DNA of 64,000 nucleotides from Isoetes taiwanensis (taxonomy: Eukaryota > Streptophyta > Lycopodiopsida > Isoetales > Isoetaceae). The stretch lies in the NCBI GenBank assembly GCA_021234155.1, contig JAJEKV010000010.1, positions 4,436,871 to 4,500,870 on the forward strand. Direction: 5' to 3'. Of this stretch, positions 41,325 to 53,092 are shown piece after piece; position 1 is the first letter of the stretch, and each line of letters begins with the position of its first letter. Below the pieces are notes generated by a model. That model ran no database searches and was not told the DNA's origin. It worked only from the letters and a program-made list of their open reading frames with translations. Both the position numbers and the translations under genes were made by a program.

Positions 41325-42117
41325 TATTCAAGTGAACCAAGTCCTCTGAGTCCATCAAATATATCAGCCATTGTTCCAACTGTCTTGCCAACATCTGTTA
41401 CATCTACAATGAATCCAGCTCAGCCCATGAAGGCCACAAAGATGCCATATCCTACCTTTTCAGCTCTTGGAGGAGCAGATGCTATGCTGATTCATATGTC
41501 CAATCTTTTCTGACTATTAGTGAAGCAAATAGAGAGGATAATGATGCTGAAAAGTTAAGACTATTTCCAGCTATTCTTAAGGATGATGCAATAGAATGGT
41601 ACCGCCTTGCTAAAACTGCAACACCTTTCCATCATTGGGCTGATCTTGAAAAGGCATTCCTGAGTGCATTTAGACCAGTAGGATATGCTCAGAGGGTGAG
41701 TGATGAATTGGCCTATATTAAATTGTTTCCCAATGAAAGCCTACAAAGCTATATTATAAGATTTCGTAGATTATTGGCTAAGAAAATTCCTACTCCTTCT
41801 GATGAAGACCAAGTACGCTATTTTACAAATGGATTACCTCCTGATATAGGTTTTTATACCAAGGGCCAGATGCCAGCTAAATTAGAAGATGCTATTAAAC
41901 TAGCATCTAGTTGGGAACAAGCAAAAATGTCTATGGCACGTTATTATCAACCTGGTATGGTTATGCCTTCTGTTTTAGGGGGAGTTCCTACAATGCTTCC
42001 AACTCAATTGAGTATACCTACCTCTATGGATATGTCTTCAATGATGCTTACACCTTTCCAAAACTCTGGAATGATTTCTAGAGTACCAGTACCTGGAGGA
42101 GTTGACTATAGTAAGCT
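41325..42117 (+). pseudogene. Gypsy gag, plus-strand arm of the fold-back
   Basis: A copy of gag codons from the middle of the protein in the opposite orientation (FRRLLAKKIPTPSDEDQVRY and the Met/Pro-rich linker to GGVDYSKL). It is open from 41696 to 42121. It differs from the other arm by few bases, so the inversion is young. It has no start region of its own. Confidence 0.8.
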
Positions 42118-42119
42118 CT

Positions 42120-43408
42120 AGAGTACCAGTACCTGGAGGAGGGGTATGGGCATATGCTCTATGCCCATACCCCTTGCATTTAACACACCAGATATTTACT
42201 CTCTCATTTCTAGTTTGTGTTGGATTATTCACTCCCTTAATCCAATTTAGTTGAAGATCAGCCATTTGTTTAGTCAAGGAACCCACTAAATCTTCTTTTA
42301 CCCTTGCTAATTCAGTTTTGAAATTAATTTCAGGCTCCTTCATAATAGCACCACCACTTTGCAGCTTACTATAGTCAACTCCTCCAGGTACTGGTACTCT
42401 AGAAATCATTCCAGAGTTTTGGAAAGGTGTAGGCATCATTGAAGACATATCCATAGAGGTAGGTATACTCAATTGAGTTGGAAGCATTGTAGGAACTCCC
42501 CCTAAAACAGAAGGCATAACCATACCAGGTTGATAATAACGTGCCATAGACATTTTCGCTTGTTCCCAACTAGATGCTAGTTTAATAGCATCTTCTAATT
42601 TAGCTGGCATCTGGCCCTTGGTATAAAAACCTATATCAGGAGGTAATCCATTTGTAAAATAGCGTACTTGGTCTTCATCAGAAGGAGTAGGAATTTTCTT
42701 AGCCAATAATCTACGAAATCTTATAATTTTGTAGGCTTTCATTGGGAAACAGTTTAATATAGGCCAATTCATCACTCACCCTCTTCACTCACCCTCTGAG
42801 CATATCCTACCGGTCTAAATGCACTCAGGAATGCATTTTCAAGATGAGCCCAATGATGGAAAGGTGTTGCAGTTTTAGCAAGGCGGTACCATTCTATCCT
42901 TAAGAGTAGCTGGAAATAGTCTTAACTTTTCAGCATCATTATCCTCTCTATTTGCTTCACTAATAGTCAGAAAAGATTAGACATGTGAATCAGCATCTGC
43001 TCCTCCAAGAGCTGAAAAGGTAGGATATGGCATCTTTGTGGCCTTCATGGGCTGAGCTGGATTCATTGTAGATGTATTAGATGTTGGCAAGACAGTTAGA
43101 ACAATGGCTGATATATTTGATAGACTCAGAGGACTTGGTTCACTTGAATATTGCTCTCTTTGACTTGTGGATGGCAAGGAACTAGATCTTAATCTCTGGG
43201 AAACTATACTCCTTCTATTAAATTCTAAGGAATCAGATTGTGATAATGCTCTCTTCTTCAAACGCTGCTCACTGCTCACGCTCCTGTGCTTGTTGCTCCT
43301 TCTGCAAATACATAAGACATCAGGACAGATGGGATTAGTTTTTGGGCTGGCCTGGCTTTTCTTCTTATCCAGTGCTTGACCTCTCTCAACTATCTCCACT
43401 CCCTTCAC
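42120..43408 (-). pseudogene. Gypsy gag, minus-strand arm
   Basis: From 43408 the frame reads a Ser/Arg-rich N-terminal part and ends near the segment MKATKMPYPTFSALGGAD. A short frame break follows at 42776-42990. The gag fold then runs through FRRLLAKKIPTPSDEDQVRY, LPPDIGFYTKGQMPAKLED and a Met/Pro-rich linker. A zinc knuckle start CVKCKGYGH lies at the hinge, where the sequence turns round; the last Cys of the knuckle is lost there. Gag packages element RNA; this copy cannot complete the protein. Confidence 0.75.
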
Positions 43409-45529
43409 TCATGCGATGGCCAATCTCCCGGTAAACGCACCAAACAAATATGTAGTCCAGCAAATAAACAAGAGCACAACAAGACTGGGCTCACTAGCGA
43501 TGCTTGAGGAACTTAATCATCTCCATTCACTTAAGAACAATGGAATACAGAATTCTTCAAATGATTTATCATACATTCATCATTCAATAGAAGAAGATAA
43601 TTTATAAATTGCATTCATGAGATTCTAAAAACGCAATGTCTCGCAGAGAATAGAATAATGAAGTAGAATTATATTCAATAGTTTTGTCAGATCTTCATAC
43701 AAAATATCCAATGAACTTATCTCTCTGGTTTGTGTGAATTGCATTTCTTTGGAAGGACCTGCACTGAATCCAGAGGTCTGCCATGCTGGTCTGATCTGCC
43801 CAAATCCGTGGCTCCTCCTTGGCGAATCCCCAATCCTCCTCTGGTTCCACTGACTCCTCTCTGATCTCTGCCCCGGCTGGTCCGCTCCAATCCGTTCCGT
43901 CTCTCCTTCAACGTGGCTGCCCTCCCAATCTGATTTCGTGCCTTTTCCCTTAAAAGGGGCTTTCAACCCTAGCCCTTAATGTTTACAATCAAATCTCCAC
44001 TCTCCAATTAAATATACATGATTCCTTAGCTAAGAAAAACCATTGTGCAAATAGTTCCATCTCTCTTGTAGTTCTTGCTCCATTAGGATGAACAAGCTTA
44101 CAAATGTGCCATCTATGCATCTTAAATATTGATTTGCTAATGCACATAGTAGAATGATTATTGCTAGGACTAAAACCCTGCCCTTTCGGGTTTTCAGAGA
44201 AACCTCCACAGTAATTACCCAACTACGGCATAGCCATAAAAAATTGCCACATTGGCATATAATCTTCATTTTTTCACAAAAATAGTGGGCAACTACTCTT
44301 CTTGTCTCTTAAATCTTCTATTAATTGGTCTCCGTGGATGCTAAAAACCTATTCTTATTCTTATTCTTAACTCCACACAGCTTCCTACTGGTGGGTGCCT
44401 CTATACAACATTGCACTGCAACATTCTGCAAACGAAAAAACAAGTATAAATTCCCAATTCCACATACCAAGGTATAAATTCCCAATTCCACATACCAAGG
44501 AGCATAAATATTATTGTTCTCATTCCCTATATTAATATAGCAACAAGACTCTCTAATTGCCCCAAACTGTAATTGCACACCATACGATTAGACCATGCAC
44601 CATAACTAACATGACCAATACCGCCGGCCAGCACACAACTAATCATTCACTAGCACTGCACAAAGACTAATAACCAACCAGCAGTACTTATAGAAAACTT
44701 GACCTCCATAAGCCTTCACATTTCATGGTGCTCTTAAGGTCATGCGTATCCGTATATTTCTTCTTACAACAATGGTCTTCAACTTAGATTCTTTAATATA
44801 GAATGTTTCACACACTTTTCTTCACTTAATACTTTCTTCACATATCATAAACTCCTTTCTTTTTTTATTTTTTTGTTTTCTTTTCTTTTTTGTATTTCTT
44901 TCCCTTTCTTTTCTTTTTTCTTTTTTCTTTTTTTCTTTTTGTTCATTCTCCAACACACTGGGTGCCATGCACTTCGGATTTCAAGATCCGGTATTAATGG
45001 TTCACCCTCCTTCTCTCATTATCTTGCCACTTTTATGATATTTAGCCCGCTCCTACTTAACGTTGTGGCTTTGTACTTATGCTCTTAGCCTCGGGCGTCA
45101 CACGTGTTAGTTACTCAGGATGAAAAGTTCTAGATAAGCACACCTATTAGCCTCAAGCTATTAATCCCCTTGCAAGGCTTACAAATAATTAATTGGTTCT
45201 GGCCTGGTCAATATTGATTACGCTAATCATGAAGCATCATCCTCTCATAAACCCCTCTTAAATGCTATTATGAATTCTCTAGAATAATTCTATATGATCA
45301 TATTGTTACTACCCTCCTTATATCCACATCCATTTATCCCTTATATATTTAGTCCCAATTAGCACATGGCTTAACAAAATTACAAATAGATAGGAACGAT
45401 CACACCTGTCATGTGCAGATTTCGTATATTCTTCTCTTTCTCTATGATTTGGCTTCTTTTTACTCCAAATATTAGTGGTTACACAAGAAAACAAGTAGTT
45501 TAAGCAAAACTTAAAAAAATTTCTCCCTT
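43409..45529. other. Stretch without recognised gene
   Basis: The part next to 43409 is presumably leader or LTR of the gag-only element, but a clear primer site is not visible. A 26-bp tandem duplication (TAAATTCCCAATTCC, CACATACCAAGG) lies at 44447-44500. A pyrimidine-rich tract of nearly 100 bases lies at 44849-44945. No coding region is supported. Confidence 0.45.
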
Positions 45530-46222
45530 TAGCTATACTACAATATTCTGGTAGCAGCTTAGCAGCACCTTGAAGAATGTCTTCCATATCTTGCTGTGAA
45601 GTATTTGCACAAACCTTGTTATTATAAGCTGAAATTTCTTTTGACATTTGTTGTTTTCTTCTCTTGCTTAGTCCATTGGTATAGCCATCTTTCTTAAAGT
45701 CAGGTTCTCTTGCTATTTTCCCTGCTCTTTGCTCCCTCCTTTCCATTGCATTCAATTTTCTGTATGGTGATTCTTGATCTTCAAAGCAAGGATATTGCTG
45801 GTTCTCACTAGCACCTTGTAGTTAGCATACAAAGTTAATTAATAATTAAAGAATATATGACATTTGTAAGCTGATTTAAAGAATGAACTAAACAAAAGTT
45901 TCAGGGAAATTAAAAGCTTCTTGAAAAATACCAGTCTTTTCTTCAAGGTTTGAGTTCTTTGATGGCTCCAATTTGGTGGTAGCCTTAAAATCATCAAACA
46001 GTGTTAAATATGAATTCATGTTCAATATTTTAGACCAACAAGAAGATTCGACTTCTCTGCTGGTTCGACATGAGTAGTAACCTCACGATCATCTGAAAAT
46101 TCAAGTTAACATGTTAGTCATTTGCAAGCAATTGTTTAGTCATTAAAGATATTACCAAAGTTTAGTATGAAAACCAAATTCCTCTTCAAAGTTTGTAGTC
46201 CTTTCTCCAATAAGAACATCAA
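45530..46222 (-). pseudogene. Possible exon series of an unknown gene
   Basis: Four minus-strand blocks look like exons. They are about 46155-46222 (ERTTNFEEEFGF), 46024-46096 (SDDREVTTHVEPAEKSNLL), 45932-45996 (DDFKATTKLEPSKNSNLEEK, followed by a GT donor), and about 45530-45815 (YRKLNAMERREQRAGKIARE to EDILQGAAKLLPEYC). The second and third share the pattern DD-x3-TT-x-(V/L)-EP-x3-SNL, so a small exon seems to be duplicated. The last block is charged and soluble. I do not recognise the protein. Splice sites are only partly convincing, and it could be a fragment carried by an element. Confidence 0.35.
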
Positions 46223-46239
46223 AATACTCTATTATCTCC

Positions 46240-47272
46240 ACAAACGTCGGTAGGCTTTAAGCAACATTATGTTACTCTAAATCATCGTTGTATTCCCTTG
46301 CAATATTGCCCTTCTTAACTTATTTATTGTCCCCAATTTACATTATGTCACTTAATAAGATATGTGTTCCTTGTATTGGACATGTTAACTTTGTTATTGT
46401 GGAAGGATTTACCGCAAATATTGTTATGGTGATAATAAAAACAAGAAGACTCAATATGTTTTAGTGTTTTCAAGGTATCTTAATCCTGTCGTATCTATCC
46501 TATCCAGAAGAGTGTATTAAGAACACATTGAAATGTCTTTACTTCCATGACCTCTATCATGGTGCTCAAATGCTTTTACGTCAATCTTTAGAGCTATTGC
46601 TATGGCCTATACTTTTGTTCTATTACCAAGCCAATTCGAATACATAAATCATATCTGCAAAAGCCTCTGGATTGATAAGACTACATGTCTATCATGGTCT
46701 ATCATGCAAATCACAAATGTCAGCGCAAGCACCTGCACGGAGTCGTAGACACACAATGCATAAATGAATCCAATTTACATATTAGAAAATCAACTAAGAA
46801 GGTTCCTTCGTACCTAATATAAGGTTTATAATAGGTTTCTAGCCATGCAACAATGTATCAATAAGCCAACTCTAATGTAGGTTAACATGTTGTAGTCTCA
46901 AAACCTTTGGACATTGCATAATAAACCAGCTATGTGAATCCAAGCATGAATCTATAAAGATTGTCTAAGAGGTTTCTGCAAGTAGACAATTTGTGCGAAT
47001 ATAATCGCAACTACCTGTATATAAAGTTGAGTACACACACAACATATAAGCAAATCCAAGTAAAAATCAGTAAGAAGTTTCCGTGCGTTCAAAAGCTTGT
47101 GCAAATTATATTGCATATAGAAACATCAGTATCGGAAGACTAAAATATCTACAACTACTCTTTCGTTGACTGCCTTTGAGTGATGATTAACATGGATCGA
47201 TGAAGTTAGCCATTCAGAAGTCACATGGAACATCTTTACAAAGGAAAGCACAATAAGCATGCTCTTTGGCTT
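46240..47272. other. AT-rich stretch, nothing recognised
   Basis: No gene, repeat or site is supported. It ends at the target duplication of the element that starts at 47281. Confidence 0.5.
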
Positions 47273-48508
47273 ACTCTATGCCCGGGGGGTGCACATAATG
47301 GAAACCGTACAAAATACGTGTGTGTACGGTAGGGGGTTTATTTTAAGGTATTTCCATACGTATACGTACGGGTGAGGTAAGGGCCACACTTTTGTTAGAT
47401 ACGTTAGGGGGTAGGATTCAATGGTCTACCCCCACATGTATGTATACGTTAGAGGTATAGGGTTTTTTTGGGTTTGGTCGCGTATACGAAAGGGGTTGAG
47501 AGTGCTCGAGGTCTGCGGTGGTCGCGAGCTTTCTGGCATTTTGGGGGAGCTTTCTGGCATTTGAAGTTTGGTATTTCTTCCGGTGGCACTGCCGGCTACA
47601 CTAGTTGTATTTTCGCAGTAGTCATTTCTTTGGTAGTGCTCCAAATAGATCTCATTTGGTCGGCAATGAAAGCTCAAGGTGCTACAACGGCATTGATGGC
47701 CATGGCTGGCTATGGTGATGCATCTGGCTTAGAAGAAGAATATAGGGGATTAATTTTTAGGTAAAGCTACGGTTTAGTGGCAGTTGAGTGGTTGCTTAAC
47801 CTTGAAGACAATAGCAGCTCTCAGCCTCTTTTTTTAACGACAACTAAGAATTGTCCTCCAGCTCTGCTCTGACTGAATATCAGGAAAAAGATCTGTCTAG
47901 ATGCTACAGTTTATGGACGGAAGCTTTATCTTATGCCGGATACATGCATTGAGTAAGGAAATTCATTCTGATGTTGAGCTCCATGTCCTGATGCCAGATT
48001 TAGAAGCTTCTACCTGAATCTGTGATATTATCCATTCTTTCAGGCTGCAAATCCATGAGCATCGTCCTTGGTACATAGCGAGTAGGTAAATATCTAGACA
48101 TTAATCCTCTTCAACTGGAGATTAGATTATGCTGTATGACATTATTTTTTTCGTTTTTTTTTGTTCCAGAACAAAGGCAACATTATTGTGGCTTCATTTC
48201 TTGCTCTGTTTTGACTGAGTTCGATTTGCAAATGTATGGGCTCTACATTTATGTTTTTTTGTGGTTTTTATAGAAATATTTTCTTCTAACCTTCTTTTCT
48301 TTTGTACAGAGTTTTTGAACAGCATTTTGGGAACGAGATTACAAATGTTTAGAGCGGATAAGGTTAGATATGATTGTTTGTTTTTTGTTTTTATTTTTGT
48401 TTTTTGACTTGGCCAATATGCCCTCTAACATGGCTTTGTATAACGTTTGTGATCAGTTGGTTGGAGATTCCTGTCAATGGTACATATATGGCTTGTTAGA
48501 GAACCACA

Positions 48509-48962
48509 TCATAGAATTAGAAAGTGTGATATTTCATCTTTAAGCATACTCTGTTCTTCCTGCAGCCAAGACATGTTCTGGTGCACCTCTTTTATGAGGG
48601 CTTGTAAATGCCCACTTTCCACATTTAACACCTGCTGGATCCCTGCATTTTCAGCTGGCCTGTTTTCATTTATGCTCTGAAATTGGCTTTGTAGCAAAGC
48701 AATCTCCTGAATGGCCAATCCAAGCTCTTGTCTAAAAGCATTAGTTTGTTCCTTTTGTTTCAGAAGCTCCTGGGAACATGATACCATTTGATGCTGAATA
48801 TTCTTATTTTCCAACTGTAGACATGACAAATCTTCCTGCAGGGTATGAACCTCACCTTCCAGTTGTTGAATAATGGCAATTTTATCCTGCAGTTCAAATG
48901 TTAGTTCACTGTTTTTCCTCTCTGTAATTTGAATGACTTCCTCCATCTTCGTTCTTTCTTAC
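48509..48962 (-). pseudogene. Coiled-coil protein fragment inside the TIR element
   Basis: A minus-strand frame of 145 codons (start codon at 48946; the frame stays open to about 48962) is rich in Glu, Gln, Leu and Lys with heptad character (QDKIAIIQQLEGEVHTLQED, LKQKEQTNAFRQELGLAIQE). It looks like part of a long coiled-coil protein. It ends abruptly against MurE exon sequence of the opposite strand at about 48963, so it was most likely captured from a different host gene. I cannot name the protein. Confidence 0.5.
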
Positions 48963-48963
48963 A

Positions 48964-49803
48964 TACACCAGATGCTCTAGCACGGCTTCTGGATACTGTA
49001 AGGGAATGTGGTCCCAGACATATTATCACTGGTATGCTATTTCTGAAATTGATTTGTTATTTTCTTTTTTCAATCTGAATTTATATAAAAACAAGCAAAC
49101 CTAGCCTGAGCACCCACCTTCGTTTCTTATACCTGTTATGCATGATGCAGTTATTGGCTGTGGAGGTGATCGGGACAGGGGGAAGCGCCCGATGATGGCA
49201 AAAATTGGGCTGAGAAGAGTGAAGTCTCAATTTTTTACCTCTGACAACCCCAGAACGGAGGATCCTTGTAAGTGTGATTGAACCATCTATAGTAAAGAAG
49301 CTAAATTGAAATGGCTCATTTTCTGGTGTTGAAGAGTGGAAATTATCGATGACATGTTGGCGGGTGTGGGGTGTTCTTTAGAAGAATATTTGGAATATGA
49401 AGAAAAGAATTATTATCCACCTATTTGGAATGGGCATAAGGTATATGTTCATGACCTAAGAAGTATTGCTGTCCGAGCTGCTATTGCAATGGGCGAGGAG
49501 GGCGATGCTGTTGTGAGTAATTTTGTTTTTTTCTTCCCCCTTTCTGATCACTCAGAAGCAATCTTCAGTAGAATAGTGGTGTTTCTCTTCTAACATGTCA
49601 ATGTTCTTTACCTCTTGTTAAGCCACTTCCATGGCAAATTTTAAATATGATATTTTACAGGTTGTTGCTGGGAAAGGACATGACCAGATAATAGGCAAAG
49701 AGAAAAAATACTTTGATGACAGGGAGGAATGTAGAGAGGCTCTTATGCACGTTATACCCTTCATGCAGCTGGAGTAGACACTAGTGAAATCCCTTGGAGG
49801 TAA
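48964..49803 (+). pseudogene. murE: Captured MurE-type ligase, last four exons
   Basis: Four exons with GT...AG introns: 48964-49031 (HTPDALARLLDTVRECGPRH), 49151-49267 ([29 protein letters not shown]), 49337-49512 (EIIDDMLAGVG to EEGDAV) and 49661-49803 (VVAGKGHDQIIGKEKKYFDD). They match the C-terminal ligase domain of MurE, which adds meso-diaminopimelate to UDP-MurNAc-dipeptide; DNPR is the amino-acid-binding motif. In plants the homologue is a plastid protein. Reading phases across introns agree. A one-base deletion near 49752 shifts the last exon; the proper end (TLHAAGVDTSEIPWR and TAA at 49801) is still there in another frame. The upstream two thirds of the gene are absent. It is a captured relic, not a working gene. 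Confidence 0.88.
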
Positions 49804-51420
49804 GCTTACAGCATCCTATTCATTACAATTTTGTCTGCTATGCAGGTATATCCATCAATTATGGTTTGTCCTTGATAATGGCTGAAATTGTGTCTTTGAA
49901 GCATCTGTATGCACATTTGCTTTTAAGGCTGTTTATGTACAGTTCCAAGGAGATGACATTTTGTGTATATCTATGTAAGGTCTTGCTTGTGTAAGCAGCT
50001 GATCTAACAGAAAGATTTTAAAGCTTTTGTGATCACGAAGGAACTTAGCAGGAATTTTATCCACTACTCACTACTAGAATATTCATGCATTATTTACTAT
50101 TAGTATTACCAATTCCTAAATTGATTCCTGTGCTTTTTATGCAGCTTTCATGGACAGCCTCTGTGTAAGGCATGAGAAATAAGCTAGTTATTCACGGCCT
50201 TGTGAACTTATTAGCACTTCTTTGTAAGTCCGACATTATAAAACATGATACAGAGTTTCAGTTGTTGCTGTCTTCTCTTTTCTTTGTAATATTATCATTG
50301 TGGAGCATGCTACAGGTACTTAAAATGCAATATTCTACAGGTAAGAGATGAAAGGAATAACTCAAGCCATTCTTAGAGATCAAACATCACATAAGAAGAG
50401 ATATGAGCACCTGCTTTTCCTCTTCATTGACTTTGAGCTGTTGTTGAAGATGTTCAATATCCCTCTCAGGAACAGTAATTTTATGTATACCATTTTCACG
50501 TCCTTAAGGCCATGTTTTCATTTTTGCATCTCGAAATAGATGAACTTAACTGTCAGCTGTATTAATTGTCTACAATTGGAGAACCCAAACATATTCACAT
50601 TGATTTTTCTTTGGATTTACAAAGCCCTAGTACCATTTATTCCAAACATGTACATTGAAGGCATCAATGCAAGAGATTTATTTTTACTATACAAACATGT
50701 ACACATTATTGAAGGCATGCCATCAATGCCAAGAAATTATAATATACGATGTATGATCTAGGTCATATGGAGTGAATAATTTAATTATATGTCCAAGCAC
50801 AACGAAGACAAAAACATGCAAAAGTTGCCTCAAATATGAATATGAAGTTCATAATGATGGGAGCAAAGTTCTCTGCAAACTAATTTAGTTCTCCTAAATT
50901 TGTCACCTCAACAAAGACCATGAAATTTGATATCTTATGAATTCTATATGGGGTTATCCATACGGCCTAAGGTAAACAGTAGTGTCCCCTATAATACAAT
51001 GATAAACACAACCCAAATATTTTCAAGCACAAGAAACTAGTCCTAACAATCTATTTATTACATTATACTTTTGTGGATTAGAATTGAAAGTAGTCCTAAC
51101 AATACACTTCTTATTATTATACTTTTGTGGATTTGAATTGTAAATCCATTGTTCGTGTCATGCAAATAAATAATACGAGTCTTGGTTGCAAGCAACTTTC
51201 AACTCCCTCTCCAAACCCATCCTACCCTTCTCCAAGCCCCATTCTACCCTTTTCCTCAAGCCTGCCCTACTACTAGTTGTCCTCAAGTTTTCATCACACC
51301 ACACCTACTTGACACTCAACCCGGTCACTCAAATAGTCAACTATAGGCTATATACACATCTTGTCTGGAGCACTTGTAGACGGGCTTGTAGCGGCTTGTA
51401 GATGAAGGTCTGACCCGAAT
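49804..51420. other. Interior of TIR element downstream of MurE exons
   Basis: Probably includes 3' flanking sequence of the captured MurE gene. I see no further exon. Short direct repeats (for example CTAACAAT...CTTTTGTGGATT at 51044-51080 and 51092-51135) are present. Confidence 0.45.
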
Positions 51421-51680
51421 TTATTAAACTGATCTTAAAAATAAGGTAAGGGGTCTAGTTGAATTTAGATAATAAATTGTACAAATATGGTAGGGGGTTT
51501 GGAAGAATTTATAGAACAAAGTGTATATATATGGTAGGGGGTGTAACTAGAGTTTCTAAAAAATTCCGTATAAGGGGTATTTTTCTTAGTTTTTTAACCG
51601 TATAAGGGCCTTTTTCTTTAACCCTATGCACGCACATGCCATATAGACCTTACATTAGCTGCACCCCCCGGGACTCTATG

Positions 51681-53092
51681 GAGCAGTAAGAGCAGTAGAA
51701 GCAAATATATCTTTCTGGAATTTTAGCCTTTCGTCCCTTTCCCTTCTCTTTTCTGTCCCTTCTAGCAATACAATGAAGATGTCTTTTCATTTTGCAGGAT
51801 AGCCTAAAAAGAGTATACATGTGCTGCGAAAAGTTTATCAAGGAAAAAGATAATAAGTCAAATCTTGAAGGCTTGCTAGATCGACAAGAAGAAAAATCAT
51901 CCATGCAAAATGAAGATGTTTAGTTGTAGAAAGTCAGCCTCTTTTAAAACTTAAGCTTTAGGATTCTTCTGAACCTCCAATTGAAGCTTGTGTATGGAGA
52001 TCTAAACTGATATCCTAAAGCTTGGACCTAGCTCCAAGCTTGACATGTCAAATAGCTCTAGAGATCAATCTTGACATGTCAAATAGCTCTAGAGATCAGT
52101 TCAATCTGCCCTAGCATATCCACTCTATCTCACATGTTAATGTAGAGAATCTACAAAAACCAACCCACTTGACTCTATGTGCATGTTAATAAACTGGCAA
52201 GGAATGCTTGGAAACTTTAAGTAGGGCAAGTACACTCGCAATCAACCCACAAAATTCATCTGGAACATTATGCTAAACCATATTTTACCCAAAAAAGGCT
52301 ATAGATTCGCGAACGTAATAGTCCATGAGTTGTAATATATATGTGGTGGTTTATTGCCAGAAAATATTTTGCACAAAAATTGCAATAAGCACTTAAAATA
52401 ATGCTGCATAAAACATTTGTTTAAAAAGTGACAACGGTTAAGTTCTTACCTCTAGAGTCGCATATTGCTTGGAGCTATGCAATACTCTTCTGAAACAACT
52501 AAGAAGGCAATTTCTCAAGCAGACAAAGTCAATTTTGGAAGGGAAAAACAAGTGACAAAACCAAGGAGACTTACAGATTAGTCAAACACATCCAAATATC
52601 CATGGATTGCACTGCTCCTTATATACAATGGAAGAAACCACCAATTTGAAACAATGATTAGCTCACTGTTAACATTAGACAAACTGCTCATTCAGATAAA
52701 GAGAACATGAGTGTAAGTTGCTGGCAATTAAAAAGCTAAAGGGAAGCTCATAGGTAAAGAAATGGAGATTTGCAAAAAATAATGTAGTAACTAAAAATTG
52801 GACAAAATCAACAATATAGATTAGAAGCATGGGAAGTAAATTATTAGCAAGATAATCAATGGCATATAGGCCTTGTGAATGATGGCATGCATATCGAGAT
52901 GTTATGCATTCTATCGTACCTAAAAAGGGGGGAGCTTCATTTCTATGTCAGAGGATCAGAGAGGTCATTCCAATGTGAGAACCAAAGAAAACATGATTGC
53001 AACACTAAATAGAACAAACAAAATGTTTGCAAGGCGTGTATACATCATTAATAATGATATGCAAAGTTGTTGGAGCAAGTGAGGCCAATGCA
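51681..53092. other. Stretch without recognised gene
   Basis: A 32-bp tandem duplication (CTTGACATGTCAAATAGCTC and following bases) lies at 52036-52098. Otherwise I see nothing. The stretch ends at the LTR that starts at 53093. Confidence 0.5.

Larger units (their letters stand above)
40852..43408 (-). mobile_element. Gypsy element reduced to gag, folded back on itself
   Basis: The minus strand has a gag frame from 43408 to about 42120. Part of the same gag is then repeated in opposite orientation (41325-42117 against 42363-43152, arms of about 790 bp). After that comes 3' internal sequence (40852-41324) that matches 2800-3000. No protease, RT or integrase is present. The hinge contains a perfect 14-bp hairpin at 42141-42173. 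The gag belongs to the family of the element at 1-4016 as judged from the shared 3' region. Confidence 0.75.
47281..51672. mobile_element. TIR element (hAT-like) carrying host gene fragments
   Basis: The ends are inverted repeats, CCCGGGGGGTGCA at the left and TGCACCCCCCGGG-type at the right (12 bp identical, about 18 of 20 similar with the following bases). They are flanked by the exact 8-bp direct repeat ACTCTATG (47273-47280 and 51673-51680). Eight bases is the hAT duplication length; Mutator-like elements usually make nine. Subterminal GGTAGGGGG motifs occur near 47326, 47405, 51490 and 51532. No transposase is encoded. The interior contains four exons of a MurE-type gene and a coiled-coil frame on the other strand, so it is a non-autonomous, gene-capturing element of 4392 bp. 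Confidence 0.85.

Noticed and set aside
41696-42121. Plus-strand gag frame as an independent gene
   Set aside because: It is one arm of an inverted repeat of the gag on the other strand and lacks the N-terminal part.
44873-45088. Phe-rich short frame
   Set aside because: Translation of a pyrimidine-rich simple repeat.
47468-47764. 98-codon frame near the left end of the TIR element
   Set aside because: It starts in the subterminal repeats and has no recognisable motif; no splice or promoter evidence.
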